Source of the DNA: Candidatus Sumerlaeota bacterium
Lineage (GTDB): Bacteria; Sumerlaeota; Sumerlaeia; UBA8349
Assembly: GCA_003501375.1 (NCBI GenBank)
Contig: DNPO01000342.1
Coordinates: forward strand, 1-6,957
Reading direction: 5' to 3'
Length of the DNA stretch: 6,957 nt
The notes beneath the pieces are model-generated. The model had not been told where the DNA came from. It saw only the letters and a program-made list of their open reading frames with translations, and ran no database searches. Positions 6,804 to 6,957 of the stretch are shown one piece after another. Each line of letters begins with the position of its first letter. The stretch's first letter is position 1. Made by a program: the position numbers and the translations under genes.

Positions 6804-6934
6804 CTACGCTGATAGCTGGATAATAGTCGTACTGCCGCCAGATGAATATGAAGAATTATTATTGTAGAAAACAGCTCCACCCATGGGCGTAATTTTACTA
6901 CTGCCCACCGGGGCCTGACTGTCTGGGTTCGGCC
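6804..6934 (-). pseudogene. C-terminal remnant of a second tailspike gene
   Basis: The minus strand encodes NPDSQAPVGSSKITPM and continues to TIIQLSA before a TAG stop (about 41 residues). Over the first 31 residues it matches tailspike residues 621-651 at 24 positions, and both proteins end in LSA. DNA differences are spread over all bases and are often synonymous, so this is an old homologue and not a recent copy. The upstream part is missing: the tailspike reading stops at 6934, at the codon matching W619, where an IS end begins. No start codon or ribosome binding site remains. It is convergent with the methyltransferase, with no bases between the two stops. Confidence 0.85.
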
Positions 6935-6957
6935 CAGGGTCTCCGCACTCGAACATC
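6935..6957. mobile_element. End of a second ISAs1-like element, continuing past the window
   Basis: CAGGGTCTCCGCACTCGAAC begins exactly where the tailspike homology breaks off. It matches the right end of the decayed element better than its left end, sharing the inner ACATC. If so, its transposase would lie to the right and read on the minus strand, in the same orientation as the first element. Only 23 bases are visible. Confidence 0.6.

Overview
The window looks like an accessory stretch of a podovirus-type prophage, or of a prophage remnant, in a Gram-negative proteobacterium. Three things point to this. A Bbp19-family phage protein lies at the left edge. A large beta-helical tailspike follows it. 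Genes for a polytopic glycosyltransferase-like protein and a sugar or lipid-type methyltransferase sit beside the tailspike, where phages often carry surface-modifying cargo. The species cannot be read from the sequence.

Layout from left to right. Bases 8-388 (minus) encode a Bbp19-like protein, whose stop codon overlaps a possible start of the next gene at the window edge. Bases 440-462 hold a strong intrinsic terminator for minus-strand transcripts. Bases 648-2651 (minus) encode the intact 667-residue tailspike, with a near-perfect ribosome binding site and a 20-bp palindrome in its leader. Bases 2895-4160 (minus) encode a visibly AT-rich membrane protein of about 11 helices that resembles GT-C (GT87/DUF2029-like) glycosyltransferases. 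Bases 4161-4567 have no recognisable gene. Bases 4568-5690 are a decayed ISAs1-family insertion sequence whose transposase is broken by frameshifts, stops and an internal deletion. Bases 5793-6803 (plus) encode an AT-rich class I SAM methyltransferase with an N-terminal zinc-ribbon-like motif. Bases 6804-6934 (minus) are the last 41 codons of a second, diverged tailspike. That relic is cut at its upstream side by the terminal inverted repeat of a second ISAs1-like element, which starts at 6935 and runs out of the window.

How the parts may work together (inference). The tailspike would bind and possibly cleave a surface glycan. The glycosyltransferase-like protein and the methyltransferase could alter the same glycan after lysogeny, which would give serotype conversion or block superinfection. 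The two homologous tailspike 3' ends, with foreign enzyme genes and two insertion sequences between them, suggest a hotspot where receptor-binding genes and receptor-modifying genes are exchanged together. No reverse transcriptase, CRISPR array, tRNA or rRNA gene was seen.
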